Shown here: piece by piece, positions 50,812 to 52,918 of the stretch | Layout of the letters: each line of letters starts with the position of its first letter | How positions within the stretch are numbered: position 1 is the first letter of the stretch | Assembly (NCBI GenBank): GCA_016186905.1 | Contig: JACPKS010000102.1 | Span: 1-52,918 of the forward strand | Origin: Deltaproteobacteria bacterium | GTDB lineage: Bacteria > Bdellovibrionota > UBA1018 > UBA923 | DNA length: 52,918 nt | Direction of reading: 5' to 3' | Made by a program: the position numbers and the translations under genes | Notes under the pieces: generated by a model | Told to the model about the DNA's origin: nothing | Database searches by the model: none | What the model saw: the letters and a program-made list of their open reading frames with translations, nothing else

Positions 50812-51981
50812 TCAAAGATCCTTGAATCTTTTTAAGAACTCATCCCAAGGAAGACAAGTGACTGAACCTTCTTTTTGGCGGGTGGTGTCCTGAGAAATAT
50901 AGAATGATTCCCCGGCATCGATGGATTCATGATAACGCGCAAGTTTATGAACTTCGGTGATATCCACGCGTTTATTGGATTTGATTTCAATCAAGATGGG
51001 TTTTCTGCGGCCACGGCTCAAAACCAGATCCACCTCGCCTTCCGAGGCATGGGTTTGGTAATAAGAGAGCTTGAAATCTTTTTTATAAATCCCGTTTAAC
51101 CGAAAAATTTCGAGGATGATGAAATGCTCGAATACCTCGCCGTAATATCCGGTTCCCTCCTGGGCAGGCATATCCAGGCTGCGTTCCAGGGCTTTTTGAA
51201 CTCCGATATCAAACCAGTAAAATTTTGGAGTAAGCCGTTGCGATTTTTTCACGCTCTGATGGTAAGCGGGCAAGTAAAACCCCATCCACGTATCTTCCAG
51301 GATCTGATAATAATTCTGTACGGTAACCGTATCGACACCCACTTGTTTCGCGATTTTACTGGCGTTAATCAGTTTTCCGTTCATTTGCGCGGAAACCTCC
51401 AGAAATGAACGGAATGGATCAAGATTGCGGACTAATTGTTCCATGCGAATCTCTTCGTTGAGATAGGTCAGGGCATAACTCCTCAGAAATTCCTTTTTCC
51501 GTTCCGGATCTTTTAATTGAAGCAGCTTTGGAAGAGAGCCCCGGCACAAAACTTCGTTGAGCGAAAAATGAGCGCGCCACTCTTCATGGACCAGGGGGAA
51601 TACATGATTCACAAAAGCTCTTCCCGCAAGTAAATTAGCCGATCCCCGTTTTAACTTTCTTGCGCTGGAGCCGGTGAGCGCGAATTTCGTTTTATTTTTC
51701 CGGCTTTCAATCTGACGGTGAACCAGATCAAGGATTTTGGGGAGTTTCTGCACCTCGTCGATGATCACCCATTCAGGATTTTTTTCTTTAATCTCCCGGT
51801 TGAGTCTGTTGAGATCCGCGCGATAATCGTCTTCGGTTTGAAGGTTTAGAAGATCGATCCATAGGATGGTTCTTTGATTCGACTCAAACCAGTCCAGGAG
51901 GAGCGACGTTTTGCCGGTTCCTCTCGCTCCAAACAAGAAAAAGCTTTCTTCGAAGTGTGGCCGATAAACACGTTTGACCAT
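50812..51981 (-). CDS. AAA ATPase with DUF4143 domain (copy 3)
   Basis: 389 residues from ATG 51981; TTG 51987 is an in-frame alternative. Walker A FLFGARGTGKTSLLL, Walker B EWVIIDEVQKLPKIL, sensor FALTGSSARKLKRGSANLLAG, shared almost word for word with copy 1. The nuclease-like end is EGEVDLVLSRGRRKPILIEIKS. Base composition is more A+T-rich than copies 1 and 2, suggesting separate acquisition. An inverted repeat covers its start codon. Confidence 0.88.
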   Translation of the reverse strand: MVKRVYRPHFEESFFLFGARGTGKTSLLLDWFESNQRTILWIDLLNLQTEDDYRADLNRLNREIKEKNPEWVIIDEVQKLPKILDLVHRQIESRKNKTKFALTGSSARKLKRGSANLLAGRAFVNHVFPLVHEEWRAHFSLNEVLCRGSLPKLLQLKDPERKKEFLRSYALTYLNEEIRMEQLVRNLDPFRSFLEVSAQMNGKLINASKIAKQVGVDTVTVQNYYQILEDTWMGFYLPAYHQSVKKSQRLTPKFYWFDIGVQKALERSLDMPAQEGTGYYGEVFEHFIILEIFRLNGIYKKDFKLSYYQTHASEGEVDLVLSRGRRKPILIEIKSNKRVDITEVHKLARYHESIDAGESFYISQDTTRQKEGSVTCLPWDEFLKRFKDL

Positions 51982-52018
51982 ACTCAATAATATTGACCAA
52001 ATTATTGAGTATAGTCAA
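51974..52018 (-). promoter_or_regulatory. Inverted repeat and promoter over the start of DUF4143 copy 3
   Basis: Eighteen-base arms at 51974-51991 and 52001-52018 pair at 17 of 18 positions around a 9-base spacer, and the left arm contains the ATG. On the minus strand TTGACT (52018-52013) is 17 bases from CAATAT (51995-51990), which is 8 bases from the ATG. The layout suits an autoregulated leaderless transcript. The remaining 52019-52128 shows nothing further. Confidence 0.6.
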
Positions 52019-52128
52019 GATTCATTGTTTAGCGCCTCTACAGGGCCAGATCCGCCAGGGAGAGAAAAAAGGCGGTCTGAAAATCTTATAGGAAAACCTT
52101 GTAACCGGCCTTGAGAACCTTTCACCTT

Positions 52129-52785
52129 TCACCAGAGGTTCATTAAGCTATCCGGCAAAAATACAAAACGATCCGGTTGTTTCGCGGCTGCCACGCAATA
52201 CCCCATGTCTCGGTCCGAGGACAGGAGAAATAGGAATTTGGAGTTGAAAAATAAATCCAAGATCAATGCGTCAACCGTGCCGATTCCAAATTTTCCGACA
52301 AGATCGGTAGTTCCCTTCCAACTCGGTTTTCCCGAAAGCACCGCGCTGTCGTTGTCGCCACGCAAGTCAATGAAGTTTAGTCCCAATAGCTCGACCGCCG
52401 TATCCCAAACACGTTCGATTTTTTCGTGGAGGTAGTTTTGACAGAACGTCTCCCAGCCGTCCTGATCGCCCTTTTGGTAAACGGCTAAGGCCGATCTGAA
52501 ATATTTTATCTGCTGGTCTTGAAGCTTGTAGACTCGTCCGTCCTCTGTTGTCTTTCGCATCTGAGTCCGCATTGACGTCAGTTTGTTTACGAGTTCGGGG
52601 TTCAATTCGCTGCCAAGGTCTTCGAGAAAATCGGCAAGACACTCAGGGATGATGATCCGGCGGTGAAGTTCCAGAAATTCCGAGCGGACGTTGTAGTTCG
52701 TGTAGATCGGAATTTTCAATTCAGCTAGACAATCGACCGCCGCAGCCACTTCAGTATTGAATGGATCAAGGTCATAGGTGTTGCG
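52129..52785 (-). pseudogene. PIN-domain-like protein, N-terminus replaced by repeat array
   Basis: About 219 residues can be read from the repeat junction at 52785 down to the stop at 52129. DPFNTEVAAAVDCLAELKIPIYTNYNVRSEFLEL resembles the second strand-helix of PIN nucleases with the conserved Glu, and GTVDALILDLFF...LLSSDRDMGYCVAA resembles the C-terminal acidic motifs. The expected first strand with the leading Asp is missing: upstream of 52785 the frame runs through the 35-bp repeats. The gene is probably truncated by insertion. Family assignment is tentative; PIN proteins are RNases, often VapC toxins. Confidence 0.5.
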
Positions 52786-52918
52786 TCCCACCTCACCGAC
52801 GACACTTTTGCTGACCTGATTCCCACCTGACTGACGACACCTGGGACGGGGTCGTTCCCACTTAGACGACGACACTTTTGGGGACCCCATTCCCACCTCC
52901 GCGACGACACTTTCGCAG
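52786..52918. repeat. 35-bp tandem repeat array, continuing beyond the window
   Basis: Units begin at 52786, 52821, 52856 and 52891, each exactly 35 bases (the last cut by the edge). Each starts TCCCAC and holds GACGACAC at offset 13-20, with a variable middle and end (TTTTGNGGACCNNAT in the best copies). No spacers separate them. Multiple terminal repeats like these occur at the ends of IS21-type transposons, which is my preferred but unproven reading. Confidence 0.7.

Noticed and set aside
52786..52918. CRISPR array.
   Set aside because: Units are contiguous with no unique spacers, the conserved blocks are short and drift between copies, and no cas gene is present in the window.
47420..52918. 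Prophage or integrative plasmid.
   Set aside because: No integrase, phage structural, replication or conjugation genes are visible; only toxin-like genes, ATPases and a repeat array.

Overview
The window looks like chromosomal DNA of a Gram-negative bacterium with high G+C content. It carries an outer-membrane toolkit: a Pal/CpoB-type operon, a FadL-like barrel, a TPR-plus-barrel protein, several lipoproteins, and a YdbH/YdbL intermembrane module. It also has an unusually large set of exported proteins of unknown role. The gene styles (DUF4398 lipoprotein next to pal, FecR protein beside a TPR-barrel, matrixin with a C-terminal anchor, DUF1318 lipoprotein) resemble Bdellovibrionota or other former deltaproteobacterial lineages. 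This is inference from gene content; no rRNA is present to settle it.

Layout. 1-3.9 kb: an exported nucleotidyltransferase-like protein cut by the window edge, two small exported proteins and a BrnT/BrnA toxin-antitoxin pair. 3.9-14.7 kb: mostly housekeeping on the + strand (after ssb on the - strand): atoE-like transporter, pal-DUF4398-cpoB-tsaD-rsmA, a FadL-like barrel, DUF502, smpB, an acyl-CoA synthetase and rpoZ. 14.7-18.4 kb: a - strand run of a matrixin-type metalloprotease, a partner membrane protein, an AMIN-like protein and a lipoprotein. 18.6-26.8 kb: tRNA-Lys(CTT), a ferritin-like protein, an exported papain-like protein, a class III cyclase, thioesterase, def, HAD phosphatase, methyltransferase and fumC. 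26.8-31.5 kb: a translationally coupled pair of large exported proteins (a radical SAM enzyme and a nucleotidyltransferase-fold/nucleoside-phosphorylase protein). 31.5-33.9 kb: a frameshifted dusB flanked by REP-like hairpins, and a 5'-truncated aminopeptidase P. 33.9-42.1 kb: exported lipoprotein, FecR protein, TPR-barrel, MetE-like protein and metH. 42.1-47.4 kb: an ABC exporter carrying a degenerate GGDEF tail, and the YdbH/YdbL module. 47.4-52.9 kb: an accessory block with three DUF4143 ATPases, a HEPN/MNT pair, and a PIN-like gene cut by a 35-bp tandem repeat array that runs off the right edge.

The most unusual content is the exported pair at 26849-31458. A radical SAM protein with a cleavable-looking signal peptide overlaps by ATGA with an exported protein that has a GG[S]...DxD nucleotidyltransferase signature near its N-terminus and phosphorylase motifs near its C-terminus. 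A second exported protein with the same nucleotidyltransferase signature lies at 1-2256. A further theme is leaderless expression: several accessory genes have a -10 box exactly 8 bases upstream of the ATG.
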